The notes beneath the pieces were generated by a model. It was not told the origin of the DNA, ran no database searches, and was given only the letters and a program-made list of their open reading frames with translations. 64,000 bases of DNA, from the NCBI GenBank assembly GCA_051294375.1, contig CM119265.1:17984484-18048483 (forward strand), given 5' to 3'. Origin of the DNA: Paraspadella gotoi. Its lineage: Eukaryota > Chaetognatha. The first letter of the stretch is position 1; each line of letters starts with the position of its first letter. This document shows positions 23,959 to 36,760 of this stretch, piece by piece. A program made the translations under genes and the position numbers.

Positions 23959-26900
23959 GACGGTGGGACGACGAGGGCGACGACGACGAAAAATTGGTTC
24001 GAAATGGCGTTATTGTTGAATTTACTCTTCGTTTAGCGATGCGCGACGTCTGGAGGAAAACTCGTTGTTCTCCGATTAATTACATGAAATTCTTCTTTAG
24101 AAAAGCTTTTTTTGGGGGGAGAATAATGTTATCAATCCCTCCAAAGACGTTTTGGTTGGAATTTCATTGTAAAAGAAGCAAGGTGATAAGCGTGCTAAAT
24201 TACTGGAATGTTCAAAATTGTTTCTTTTATTGTTTTAATGTTTTATCTTTTTTATCGTCTAACTGTCAAAATTTTGTTTCTTTTATTTCAAAAAAACAAA
24301 AAACACTAGAATTAAACTGGACATTTGACTCCAAATTTTGAACCGAAACGTTGAAGTAGAATTTATTTACAAATTTACAAAAATATGGAGGCGACCTCTG
24401 CCGATTAGCGATGAGATGTGTGGCAGATGAAGAAGCGGTTTCCGCCGAAGAATCGTTGAATCGACGTTGGGCTGGAAAAATAAGATTTACAAAACGATAT
24501 TAGAAACAACATACAACACAAGCGACAATGGACGATCGTCAGGCAGCCTTCTCTTTTACGATGACATTTTGGGAGATTTGATGACAACGAATATCCGGAA
24601 TCAATGATTTTAAGTATGACGACGACAGATCTATATAAAGGATGCAACGACTTGGTGAGAGGAAAAATGTTAAAAAATCCCAACCAACTTGTCAAGTTTG
24701 ATTGACGACGCACGAAGAAGAAACTTACCTCGTCAGGGGTTCTCGTCTACGTAAATTCGTCGTCATTTCGTCCACCTCATAAAACATCGTCTATTTGCAA
24801 CAGTAAAGGTCGTTAAGCTTTAAATGCTTATAAACAACAAACATCAAACAAAAAAACAAAGTTCATCTCTTATAAATCGTGTCAATGATAAATAAAATAT
24901 GCATGCCTTCTTTTTAGAATGCTCTTTGTGTGTATCTGACATTATAGCTAAATTGAACATCTATTTATGAGGAAAACGCATAATGTTTTTAGAAAGAGAA
25001 TATTTTCGGTTGTTATTTTGCTTTTGAGTAGGATAAAATAATTTTTATTATTAGTTATTATTATTATTATTTATTATTATTATTATTATATATTATATAT
25101 TATCTATTATTATTATATTATTATTATTATTTATTCATTTTCTTTTAATTTTTTTCCTTGCTTCTCTTTCAGCAACCTTCAACAACTAACGAAAGAAACA
25201 CACAACAACAAGCTCGACACAACACACAGACACGACACGACGACGACGACGACGAAACGAACGACGTACGACGACACGACGCGAACGATCGACGACGACA
25301 CTCGTTTAGTGACGCGAAATTCGAGGAATTCGACATCGGGCTCGAATTCGCTTGAATAGAAGTGACAAGACTTGCGTGTCACATGTAAACACTCTCGCCT
25401 CCCCATAATTTTCCTGCGCGCGCAACATGACATATCGTTGACACGCGCGTGCGATAGAAGGCGCGAGTGAAAGTGGAGAGCTAAGTGAGACGAAAAGAGA
25501 GAGAGAGAGTGTTTAGAGATGAACGATAATGGGATGACGATGTCAAAATGAGCGAATAATAGAAGAGTTCAAAGTTTGATATAGCGAATAGTTTACAGGC
25601 TCGACGATGTTTTTAAAAATCTTCAGCCATATACACGTTACATGAGTATTCTTAACGCCAGAAGTAAAATATCCATCATTTACGGTCAATTTTAACAAAT
25701 CAACAATGAGTTTTCTAATTCTTTTCATAAAAACCTTTTAAAACTTCTTTACGTATTAGAAGATAATAAAAAGAAAGAAAAAAACTTGCGATAAAAGGAA
25801 TAAAAAATAAAGAAAGCGATCCTAATCTATCCTCGTTTCTTTTGTTTTGGTCTGTTATCGAGACAAAAGGCTTCGGGAAGTCGTATCTGAAATCCCGCCT
25901 ATTCTTCCACCTTTCTTTCTTTCTCCTTTCTTTCGTTTTTTTTCCTCCTTTCTTCTTCTTCTTCTTCCTCTGATCCATAATTTCTCCACCTGTGCGCCGC
26001 ACTCATTGTTTCTTCTTTCGCCAGCAACAAACATTCGTCTTTCATCCCAGAAATCGCATCCCTTTTCTTTCCCTTTAACTCGTCCCTTTTTAGCGAGAGT
26101 AAACCCTTCTTCAATTCCATATCCGTTTCCTATTTTAACTTTCGAATGAAGAGAGGTTCTTGTAAGTTTATTGATCGCGTTTGCCCGCTTCAAATGCGTT
26201 CCCTCTCACTCGGTTCATAAAATTTAACGACTCAACAACGTTGATTCATTTTTCGCTCACTTTCAGTTTACTCGCTGTGGTTCATGTCATTCAATGTCCA
26301 TTTCTTAATCTTTCAACTCTGACTGACCACTTTAATTCTTCTAAATTTTATTAATTCATAAATGAGAGTTCTTATGACCAACGCATCTATCTGTTAAAAC
26401 CACTCGTGTTCTCCCAATGACCAACTCACTACCAACGAGACCACCCCTTATTTATCTCAGTGTTCCCACAACCTCTCTCCCACTCAGCCCACTTTTTCCC
26501 CCCACCCCTTCCTTATTTCTTCTCGTTGTTAATTCATTTTCGAGTTCGAGGTCGCGACCGAAATTTTCTTTTGTCTTTCATTCCTGGATAAATAACCAAG
26601 ATGACAAGAGAAGATGACGACGACGAAGCTGAAGAAAAACGACAGTTGGCGTAAAAAGGCAAGAAGAGACAGACGAAGACTGAATCAAAGAATATGTAAG
26701 CCGAGTAACTATAACATTTATCTTTATGACCGCCCAATGACAAAGTCGAAAACAGGCAATTGCTCTAAAGAAAAACTTCTATCAAAATGAAGCATTCGGG
26801 TTCTATTCAATCCATAAATCTCTACATACTCAACATATCTTTTCTTACTCCTTTTTTTTTCTCCCCAAATACCTCTTGTTTCACCCACCATGCCCGTCAC

Positions 26901-27501
26901 AGCGCGTCACCCCGAAATGTATGCCCCGTACACTCACGTCGTGTCTCGTTTCTCTCATTTCTCTCTCCACTTTGCGGCTTATTTTTTTTTTTTTTTTTGA
27001 GAATCGCGTCCTCACGTAGCAATTTTTTCCCTTTATCTGCTTCAGATTCACAAGCAAACCGGCTCGACCAATCGGACGCTTTCGACAGGTCGCCGCCTCG
27101 AACCAATCCGAGCGGAGCGTTGAGAGTTTTTGCCTCTTTGTTCCTACAGCGCCGCCGATCGGAGGATACCGAGACGATCACTTCCAGAGTGACGACCTTG
27201 GTCACATCCAATGGTTATAATTAGTATGTTTAATTTCGTAAGCCAGTCTACTTTGTTAAACAAATTTCGTGGAAATTGGCTTGGATTGAAATTGTCGTTT
27301 AGTTGTGATANNNNNNNNNNNNNNNNNNNNNNNNNNNNNNNNNNNNNNNNNNNNNNNNNNNNNNNNNNNNNNNNNNNNNNNNNNNNNNNNNNNNNNNNNN
27401 NNNNNNNNNNNNNNNNNNNNNNNNNNNNNNNNNNNNNNNNNNNNNNNNNNNNNNNNNNNNNNNNNNNNNNNNNNNNNNNNNNNNNNNNNNNNNNNNNNNN
27501 N

Positions 27502-27537
<36 letters not shown>

Positions 27538-28740
27538 AGCCCCGCCCTCTACCCCCTATCAGCCAGACAGGCTCTCCATTGTTAAACGTGAAATGTGAAA
27601 TGTGAATCGCGCATTGTGAATCGCGGTGAACGCGGGTTAGATATCGGCCGACCTTTAAGAGAGCGTGAACCGGCGATAAATCGTTGGCGGGGACGGAGGA
27701 TGAGGAGGAGGGGTGACGAAGGGGATGGATGGGTGGAAGGGTGTTCGGAGGACTGGGGGAAGCCACGCTGAGGTGGTGAGTAGTAGAGAAGTTCAAAGGG
27801 AAATATTTTCGATTAAAAAATGGCGATGATCGGTCAGGGCTCGGCGAGATGCGAACCGTGTCAGTAAAACCAGTTATTTGGAATCAAATAACGAGTGCGA
27901 TTATTTATTTATTTTATTTATTTATTCGTTGATTAATTAATTGATTAATTAATAATTTATCAATTTATTTATGTAAGTTGCAAAACTACTTTTTTTCACT
28001 ATCTTTACTTTTTACTTTTTAGATTTAAAATAACTATTATTTATGATATATTTATTTGTTAAAATATTTTTGTGTTAAATATTTAAATATAATAAATTTA
28101 ATTTATTTATTTTATTTTATATATTATTTTTGGGGGGTTTTTCTCTTTCGTCGTATTTTCTTTCTTTCTTTCTCTCTTTCTTTTATTTTTCTCTCTTCAT
28201 TACTTTTAATCTCCATTTCTCGTTCCGTTCCATCAAATGTCTTTTCCTGTCATTGCAAGTGTTTCCCTCCAATTCATCGTCCGCTCTCAATATTCCGGTC
28301 CGGTCAGGTTTTCCTCCGCACGTCGATCGAACTTACCTCCTGAAGAGCTTTCCTGTTTCTAACTTACTTTTTTTTCGAGGGCTAGAGTCGCGCCGGAGCG
28401 CGGAGGTGCGAGCCACTCGAGTCCGCTGCCTTTTCCAGTCAGACAAACAGGAAAAACGACAAAACAACATGATAATCTGATTTTAAAGTTTCACTCGTGT
28501 CTCATTTTAGAGGCATGTTAATTGTGTTATTATTTTCATAAATCCTGCTTGAAAAAAAAATGTATCCAAGTCCTTGAAACTCTTTTTCAATAACGATCAT
28601 TAAACAAGGAAGCTTATTGCATCTCTTGATAAAACGAGTATCTCTCNNNNNNNNNNNNNNNNNNNNNNNNNNNNNNNNNNNNNNNNNNNNNNNNNNNNNN
28701 NNNNNNNNNNNNNNNNNNNNNNNNNNNNNNNNNNNNNNNN

Positions 28741-28802
<62 letters not shown>

Positions 28803-31328
28803 CGACCCCACAGCGAGGGCATGACAAGCTCGACGAAATGAAGAAAGAGATAATTTTTTTCTGATTTAAGACGCAATAAAGTCTCGTTTTTACTGCGTTA
28901 ATTCCGATCGGCTTACGAGATCGGCTTTTCCGATCGGCTTTCGTTCGCGTTACTTTATCGCTTCTCGGTTCGCGATGGCGATTTTTTTCGGCACCCGAAT
29001 CCTCGTAAAGAAAGTTTAATGGCGCGAAAGAAGAGGGATTGGGGCGATTTGCGGGACGAGGGGGAGGGGAAAGGGGGGGGGTAGGAAGAGGGAAGATCGG
29101 GTATCGGATAAATTGAAAGAAAAATGACAATTGTAAAGACGGGAGGAGAAGAAAAGTATGAAATATTAAAACGGTGAATGAAAACTTAACGTTTACGCTA
29201 CAAAATGAGAGGGTGTTCCCACGGAATAAAAGTTAAAAAAGATCAAATTAGTTCAACGGAAAAAAAAATATATTGTAAAAAAAAAAAAATTTAAAGCTGC
29301 ATTTTGACAAGAACCGTTGGATTTGTGGTCGCCATCTGCATTTTCTTCGCTACTCTAACGCCGAAATTTCTGGCGAATTTCATTCGGCGACAAATCTTCA
29401 ATCGAGAAAGGAATCGAGAAGAAAGGAACGGCGCGAATCAATCATTAGTCGAAGACACCGAGAAAAGAGATACGATCTTCCATTGAATAACTTCAAACCG
29501 AAAACCGCGAAAGTCTCTTTTTTCCCTTCGCCTTTCACTCCCATCCACTCCAACTTTTTTTAAAAGGGGGGAGGGGGGGGGAAAGGCGAGTCGCCAGACT
29601 TTGGCTCGACAACTTTTGGAGGAGTTAGTTTCGACGGTTTGAAGGATAATTGTCAGGTCGGCTTTTTGTTTAGTTTTAGTAAAATAAACACAGGTGGTTT
29701 CGATCGGAATTGTCAATCAATCAGAATTAAATTTGTTTGTTGGATTCGGTATCGCATTAAAATTTGATCGATTAATCAATCAGTCAATCATTCACTTTAT
29801 TTATTCATCGCAATCAATGCAATTGACATCTAAGTTATTTAAATGATGAGTTCGCCCAACGATTAAATGGACTGACGGTGGGTTTGATCGGTCGATAGCT
29901 TTATCAGTATTTAGTATTTACGTAGTAGAACTATCTAAATCAATTTTCTTTCCGGTATTAGCGTCGGGAAACAAACTCTGAAAAATCGTTTTAATTAATA
30001 ACGAAATCTCTCTTTTTGTTCTCACTCCCGGCAGCAATAATATCAAATAAGTTGGAAGAAAAGAAATTCTTTTTTTTTCTTTTTTCATTCGTTAATTAAA
30101 AAAGAAAAAAAATCATTCCGATTCGCTTCTTAACTAAACAAAGACTCGAAGGACTAATTAAGAGAAATCAAAACGAACGAAGAGAAAAAGAAAGAAAATG
30201 GAATATTTGGCAGAAAAGGAAACTTGTTTTGGGCGGATTAGTCGGAGGAAGACGACGACGACAACTAAAAATGACAAACGACAATCGACCAATTCGGCAA
30301 AATGATGAACGATGAGCAAAAAATCTCTTTTTTTTTTTTTTTTCAATTTCTGACTAATTATATTCTTCCACCTCGAATAAGTTGAACGATAGTAAAAAAA
30401 TTCGAGTGATAATCGTTTTCAGATCGAAAACGAAACCGAAATCATTAAATCAGGATTTAATTCTCTTAATTTTTTTTCGTTGTCGTCGTCGTCGTCGTCG
30501 TCGTTTCCTTTCATACACAACGAATCCAACCTCCGAAGTCCAACTGTTGAGCTAGCGTAGAACGCTGAAGCCTCGTATCCGATCCCCAGTGACCACCCGT
30601 CGGTCCGCCCGGCGGCCCAACGGACACAGATTCCCCTTTTTTCAAAAAAAATATAGGATCGTAATTCTTTTTTAAAAAGCGATTTGGTTTATCTGCGGTG
30701 ATTAAGTGCGCTCATCTCGCGAAACAGAAAATGATCCGATCTGATTTGTGGCCTCGTACATTCTGGAACCGCAGGTAGCGCGACCTGACGGTGGGACGAC
30801 GAGGGCGACGACGACGAAAAATGGTTCGAAATGGCGGTTATTCGTTGATTTACTCTCGTTTAGCGATGCGCGACGTCGGAGAGAAAACTCGGTTGTTCTC
30901 CGATTAATTACATGAAATTTCTCTTAGAAAACCTTTTTTTGGGGGGAAATAATGTATCATCCCCTCCAAAGACGTTTGGCTTGGAATTTCATTTGTAAAG
31001 AAGCAAGGTGATAAGCGTAACTAAATACTGAATGTCAAATTGTTTCTTTTATTGTTTTATCGTTTTATCTTTTTATCGTCTTAACTGTCAAATTGTTTCT
31101 TTTATTTCAAAAAAAAAAAACACCGAATTAACTGACATTTGACTCAAATTTTGAGCGAAACGTTGAAGTAATTTATTTAATCAATTTACCAAAAAATATG
31201 GAGGCGACCTCGCGGATTAGCGATGAGTGTAGTGGCGATGAGAAGCGGTTCCGGCCGAAGAATCGTTGAATCGATTGGGTGGAAAATAAGATTAAAACGA
31301 TATTGAAACAACAACAACAACAGCGACA

Positions 31329-31445
31329 ATGGACCGATCGTCAGGCAGCCTTCTCTTTTACGATGACAGTTGGGAGATTGATGACAACGAAATCGGCATC
31401 AATGATTTTAAGTATCGACGACGACAGATCTATATAAAAGGATGA
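31329..31445 (+). CDS. Candidate short ORF in duplication 2
   Basis: 38 codons from ATG 31329: MDRSSGSLLFYDDSWEIDDN and GINDFKYRRRQIYIKG, ending at TGA. In the left copy (24529 onward) the same segment is frame-shifted. The sequence also contains TATATAAAAG at 31431-31440, a strong TATA-box match, so it may be promoter DNA and not coding. Confidence 0.22.
   Translation: MDRSSGSLLFYDDSWEIDDNEIGINDFKYRRRQIYIKG
31431..31440 (+). promoter_or_regulatory. TATA-box match TATATAAAAG
   Basis: Consensus-quality TATA box, preserved in the left copy as TATATAAAGG (24632-24641). A start site would be expected near 31465. No CAAT or other promoter partner is obvious upstream. Confidence 0.25.
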
Positions 31446-31531
31446 CAACGACTTGGTGAGAGGAAAAATTTAAAAAATCCCAACCAAACTTGTCAAGTTT
31501 TGATTGACGACGCCAGTGAGAAGAAACTTAC

Positions 31532-31605
31532 CTCGTCAGGGGTCTCGTCTACGTAATCGTCGTCATCTTCGTCATCAACATCGTCATCCTCGTGATCAAC
31601 GTCGT
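31532..31605 (-). CDS. Candidate acidic exon, minus strand
   Basis: The minus strand reads DVDHEDDVDDEDDDYVDETP-DE and ends at a perfect donor GAG|GTAAGT (GT at 31531-31530). The acceptor chosen is CAAAAAG before 31605, but the frame stays open a few codons further upstream. GAT/GAC/GAA codons are mixed. In the left copy (about 24727-24790) this exon is visibly shortened. An in-phase continuation starts after TATATAG at about 31430, but it is too weak to claim. Confidence 0.33.
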
Positions 31606-31856
31606 CTTTTTGCAACAGTAAAGTCGTTAAGCTTTAAAATGTTATAAACAACAAACATCAAACAAACAAAACAAAAGTTCATCTCTTATAAATCGTGTCA
31701 ATGATAAATATAAATATGATGCCTTCTTTTTAGAATTGCTCCATTTGTGATTATGACATTAGTAGTAAATTTGAACATCTATTTATGAGGAAAACGCATA
31801 TGATTTTAGAAAGAGCAATATATTTCGGTTGTATTTGCTTTTGAGTAGGATAAAAT

Positions 31857-31857
31857 A

Positions 31858-31946
<89 letters not shown>
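31857..31946 (+). repeat. (TAT)n trinucleotide repeat
   Basis: Thirty perfect units upstream of the acceptor at 31982. The paired array at 25058-25135 is irregular. Confidence 0.95.
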
Positions 31947-31947
<1 letters not shown>

Positions 31948-31982
31948 ATTTTACTTTTATTTTTCCTTGCTTTCTCTTTCAG

Positions 31983-32003
31983 CAACCTCCAACAACTACG
32001 AAG

Positions 32004-32065
<62 letters not shown>

Positions 32066-32126
32066 AGCAACGTCCGTTAGTGACGCGAAATCGAGGAAAT
32101 ATCGACATCGGCTCGAATTCGCTTGA
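31983..32126 (+). CDS. Candidate terminal exon with Thr/Asn triplet run
   Basis: TTGCTTTCTCTTTCAG is a strong acceptor. From 31983 the phase-0 frame reads QPPTTTK, a long Thr run (ACA then ACG triplets), then ATSVSDAKSRKYRHRLEFA and TGA at 32124-32126. A second frame reads the run as Asn then Asp and stops sooner. The left copy has the same acceptor (25157-25172) but a scrambled run. Which frame is used cannot be told from sequence alone. Confidence 0.33.
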
Positions 32127-33341
32127 ATAGAAGTGACAACGACTTGCGTCGTCACATGTCACTCTCGCCTCCCCATAATTTCCTGCGCGCGCAACATGAC
32201 ATAATCGTTGACACGCGCGTGCGATAGAAGGCGCGAGTGAAAGTGGGAGAGTGAGACGAAAGAGAGAGAGAGAGTGTTAAGAGATGAGATAATGGGATAC
32301 GATGGTCAAATTGAGCGAATAATAAAGAGTTAAAGTTTGATACAGGAATGGTTTAAGGCTCGACGATGTTTTAAAAATCTTCAGCCATATACAGTCATGA
32401 TAGTATTTTACGCAGAAGTAAAATCTCCCATCATTTCGGTCAATTACAAATAGACGATGAGGTTTTCTAATTCTTTTCATAAAAACCTTTTAAACTTCTT
32501 TACGTATTAGAGAAATAAAAAAGAAAGAAAAAAACTTCGATAAAAGGAAATAAAAAATAAAGAAAGCGATCCTAATCCTCGTTTCCCTTTTGTTTTGTTG
32601 TTATCGAGACAAAAGGCTTCGGAGTCGATCGAAAATCCCGCCTCATTCTCCACCTTTCTTTCTTTCTCCTTTCTTTCTTTTTTTTTTTCCTCCTTTCTTC
32701 TTCTCCTTCTTCCTCTGATCAATAATTCTCCACCTGATGCGCCGATCCATTGTTTCTTTCTTTCGCCAGCAACAAACATTCGTCCTTTCATCCCAGAAAT
32801 CGCATCCCCTTTTCTTTCCCTTTAACTCGTCCCTTTCTTAGCGAGAGTAAACCCTTCATTCATTCCCATATTCGTTCCTATTTTACTTTCGAATGAAGAG
32901 AGGTTCTTGTTAAGTTTATTGATTCGCGTTTGCCGCCTTCAAATGCGTTCCCTCCTCACTCGGTTCATAAAATTTAACGACTCAAAACGTGGATTCATTT
33001 TCGCTCACTTCTCACTCGCTGTAGTCATCAATCGTCCATGTTCATTTACATTAATCTTTCAACTCTGACCTGACCACTTTAATTCTTTCTAAATTTATTA
33101 ATCAAAATGAGAGTTCCTTATGACCACCGCCATCTATCTGTTAAAACCCACTCGTTTCTCCCAATACCACTCAACCCAAGAGACCACCCCTTATTTCTCT
33201 CAGTTCCCCACACCTCTCCCCACTAGCCCACTTTTCCCCCCACCCCTTCCTTTTCTTTCCTCGTTGTTTAATTCATTTCGAGTTTCGAGTCGCGACCGAA
33301 ATTTTCTTTTGTCTTTCATTCCTGGAAAACTGAAGACGAAG

Positions 33342-33415
33342 ATGACGACGACGAAGCTGAAGAAAAACGACGTTGGCGAAAACGGCGATGAAGACGACGA
33401 AGCTGATCATAGAAA
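33342..33415 (+). CDS. Candidate exon in duplication 2 with GTAAGC donor
   Basis: ATG 33342 opens MTTTKLKKNDVGENGDEDDE followed by ADHR and donor AAA|GTAAGC (GT at 33416). Read through, it would stop at once (TAA). A preceding pyrimidine tract and alternative AG acceptors mean the ATG may not be the start. The left copy (about 26600-26700) is frame-broken. Confidence 0.25.
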
Positions 33416-33943
33416 GTAAGCCTTGGTTATAACAATTTTTATCATTATGACGATGACAAAGTCGAAAACAGGCAACATTGCTCTAAAGGACATAAACTTT
33501 TCAAAATGAAGCAATTCGGGTTTATTCAATCCCATAAATCTCTACATCTCAACATATCTTTTCTTCTCTTTTTTTTTCTCCCCCTTAATACCCTTGTTTC
33601 ACTCCACCCATGCCCCCGTCACAGCGCGTCACCCCGAAAATGTATGCCTCCTCCGTCGTGTCTCGTTTCTCTCTTTCTCTCTCCACTTTTGCGGCTTTTT
33701 TTTTTTTTTTTTTTTTGAGAATCGCGTTCCTCACGTAGCTTTTTTTTTCCCTTATCTGCTTCAAATTCACAAGGCAACCGGCTCGACCAATCGGACGCTT
33801 TCGACAGGTCGCCGCCTCGACCAATCCGAGGGAGCGGTGAGAGTTTTTGCTCTTTTGTTCCTCTGAGAGGCGGCGATTAATTAGCGTTCGACGTCGCCAG
33901 AGTCCGCGACGCATGTTTGATGGAGGGAGGGAGGGAAGAAGAG

Positions 33944-33951
<8 letters not shown>

Positions 33952-34009
<58 letters not shown>
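33952..34009 (+). repeat. (GA)n microsatellite
   Basis: Perfect GA array just outside the end of duplication 2. Confidence 0.95.
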
Positions 34010-34010
<1 letters not shown>

Positions 34011-36640
34011 CATTACACGCGTAGACGCGTTGGCGTGCATGCAACGTGAGTGCGAATTTCGCGCCTGTTGACGCCCATCCTTGTCGCCGTCGTGAAAAAG
34101 GAGGAGGAGGTGAAGGAGCCGGAGAACGAGAGGCAGAAGATACATCGGCAAAAGACTTTTGGGTTGGCGGGAGATGTATTCGCTTTCTGTTGCCCAATTA
34201 ACGAATTATGCGTATAATGGCAGTTTCAGTGAGAAGGATTTGCAATGACATAAGTTTTTTTATTAACTCGTACATCAAGACAGTTCCGAATACTTGCCCG
34301 TGATTCTCCTCCTCTCTTTTCTTTTTTCTTCTCTTCATTGAAACTAACAAGTATTCGTCGTTTGTCTAAAGTAAAGACCAACAAAAAACCTCAAAGGCAT
34401 CGCTTTCATTTTCTCGTCGTTTAATGAAACTTTTTTTTTTACCTTTTTAGGCTTTTCATTTGACAAAAAAAAAAACGTACTCCGCTTTACTTTACTTTAC
34501 ACTTTATCTCTGTCTCTTTCTCTCATTCTCCATCTCTTATATGTAGAAAATTGGTACAACCAATATAATATATAATATATAATAATAGTATATAATTTTT
34601 TCCCATCGTTTCCATTGGTCGACGTTCGCCTAAGCGTCACCATAAATGTTTCGAAAAAATGATTTTAACCCAAATCGGGAAAAGGGACGTAGCGACATCG
34701 GCAAAATCTTGTTTGTAGGATTTATGATTTCGATAATTTTTTTTACTTCAAAACCTTCGCCAACTTAAGAAGTACTTTGTATAACTTTTAAATGTAAATA
34801 TTATTTATGTAAAGTGTATCTGATTCAAAATTTATATACATGAAATGAAAAAAAAAGAAAAGAAAAATTTAAAAATCAGATACGTATCAGAAAAAAAAGT
34901 TGGTGTGAACAGCATGGATGTCATTAACATCTATAAAAACAATTATTAATTGCGATAACAAAGGCTAGTTTTAATGATTAAAATAGAACCGGAAAAACTG
35001 CACAATATTTTTGTTGTAATTGAGAAAATCGACTTTCGCAGCCATTGGACTTTAATTCGAAGTCACCCAAGTTGCATCCAGCCGCGCCACCCAAGAATAC
35101 AGTTTGTACAACGAAAAAGTCGGCAAATATTTAACGTCGCGTCACCACAAAGAAATCGCGTCAAATCTGTAAAAATCACTTAAAACTCGTTTGTCTTTGA
35201 GATCAAAGCGGATTTTCGTAAAAAAGGGGGTTTACTTTTTTTCGGGGGTGGGCGATTTCACTCAGTTTTTTTTTTTTTTTTTAAATTTAATTCTTTTGCC
35301 CTTTTTTCTAAGGAGACGGGAAAAGGGGGGGGAGTGGGAAGATTTACTCGCCCTCTGTTGTCCGAGATAAAAGGTTTGGAAACATCGCGGTTGAGTCAGG
35401 CAGCCTATAGGGAACTCCCCTTTTAACGAAACTGTGCTTGATCTTCCGAATTGTTTATAATCAGCAGGAACACTGCACATCGCACAGTATAGTGCATATT
35501 ATAGAGAAGTATTGTTCTGTTGATCAGTTTACGAAATCCTAATGGACGTATTACTTTTTGCCTCTTAAATCGTCGGCCACTCTCATGAGACAACATGAGT
35601 AATGCAACGCCTATATATTTACATGATAGAAAGCTAGGACGGTCAAGATTATATAACGAGAAGAACAAAGTAACTAAGCGCAGATAGAGAGCGAGAGACG
35701 AGCCGAGAGTTGAAGGGGGGGGAAAAAAAAAGTCGGAAAGATTTTTTTTCATGCTCCTCGGATCCATGGTTTAATTGAATGTGGCTCATTAAGTTGAAAG
35801 TGAGGCAGAGAATTCTGATTTGCATTCGTCAGCAGAGAAAAAGAGGAGCTTGGTGGGGGAGTGAGGGTGAAAAGGACAGGGATGTGAATGGCGGAAGGGG
35901 GGTGGTTCGAGGGAGAGGGGGTGGTGTAAAGAATGGGGACACGGGGGAGGGGCTTTTGAGCTATAACTGTAGCAGAACTTGAGCAGAGGCAAGAGAGTAA
36001 AATTGGGAGAATGTAAGTTGATGTCAACTTGGGGGGGAAAAAACATTGAGACGATGACCGAAAGTTGAAAAAAAAAATGGATGGCAGCGATTGGCGTTTG
36101 GAGTGGCAGAAATGACGATTGGTGTGGAGGGGTGACGCAAATGACGGGGGCGACGGTGAGGTGAGACGTCGGATGTCACGAGTTAATGTCCCGTGAAGCG
36201 ATGTCGCGTGTCGAGAAAGTGGGTTGGGATGAGGAAGAGGAGGTGGAATGGAAGAGTGAAGGAGGATGGGAGGAAAGAGACCTGAAAAGGAAAGGATGAA
36301 GGGAGGAGAGGAAAGAGACCTGAAAAGGAAAGGATGAAGGGAGGTGAGGAAAGAAGTGAAGGCTTGAGGGAGAAGTGCTTTATTTAATGAGGTACTTGTC
36401 ACTATAATCTTAACATCAAACGAATATTTTTTATTTTTAAAAGTGTCAATTATCGCGAGCGGAATTTACGCACTGAATAACCTCAAAAATAAAAATAAAA
36501 AATAAAAAATGTGAAAAGTTGTCTCACCTGTATTCGACTTTGGATTCACGAATTCACATCACGAAAGTTTTTGATATGAATTGGAATGAATCCCGTCGAT
36601 AAAAGTTAGAAAAAGAGGGAGAGAGGGAAGGAGGTTGGGA
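34010..36640. other. No recognised gene
   Basis: AT-rich DNA to 35800, then a purine-rich plus strand (35820-36370) whose minus strand has a 217-codon open frame of Pro/Ser/Leu-rich, compositional character. Confidence 0.55.
36271..36344 (+). repeat. Two exact copies of a 36-bp purine-rich unit
   Basis: AGGAAAGAGACCTGAAAAGG plus the following 16 nt occurs at 36271-36306 and again at 36309-36344, a period of 38 bp, inside a long purine-rich tract (35820-36370). Confidence 0.85.
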
Positions 36641-36760
36641 CGATTGGGGCGATTGGGGCGATTGGGGCGATTGGGCGATTGGGGTGATTGGGGCGATTGG
36701 GGTGATTCGGGCGATAGGGGCGATAGGGGCGATAGGGGCGATTGGGGCAATTGGGGCGAA
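36641..36760 (+). repeat. GATTGGGGC minisatellite, G-quadruplex-prone
   Basis: About thirteen 9-bp units GATTGGGGC with a few variants (GATAGGGGC, GATTGGGTG). The plus strand carries more than ten runs of three or four G with 5-nt loops. On the minus strand it would read as a P-I-A tripeptide repeat; no gene signal supports translation. Confidence 0.9.

Larger units (their letters stand above)
20261..27151. repeat. Direct duplication 2, left copy (gap-free, indel-rich)
   Basis: Begins at CCGCCGATCGGAGGATAC and matches 27152-33864 over its full length, for example CTTCCAGAGxGACGACCTTG, the AT-rich TTTATTTATTCGTTGATTAATT part, the pyrimidine-rich 25.9-26.1 kb part and the T-run near 26980. Differences are dominated by one- and two-base indels and by degraded microsatellites: the TAT array at 25058-25135 is irregular here and perfect in the other copy. 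No gap is present. Confidence 0.92.
27152..33864. repeat. Direct duplication 2, right copy (with 191-N and 94-N gaps)
   Basis: Second, head-to-tail copy. The junction is seamless: the left copy's end (TTTGTTCCTACAG) runs directly into CCGCCGATCGG. Gaps at 27311-27501 and 28647-28740 fall where the left copy has a CpG-rich (CCG) stretch and a (CT)n/(GA)n pair. The match ends at TTGTTCCTC near 33864, after which unique sequence begins. Confidence 0.92.

Noticed and set aside
33585-34151. 188-codon minus-strand frame at the end of duplication 2
   Set aside because: Runs through a (GA)n array and a T run, and its two halves lie in duplicated and unique DNA; not protein-like outside short parts.
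35749-36402. 217-codon minus-strand frame
   Set aside because: It lies across a purine-rich plus strand, so stop codons are rare. The product is Pro/Ser/Leu/His-rich with no domain, splice or start evidence, and an internal exact 38-bp repeat.
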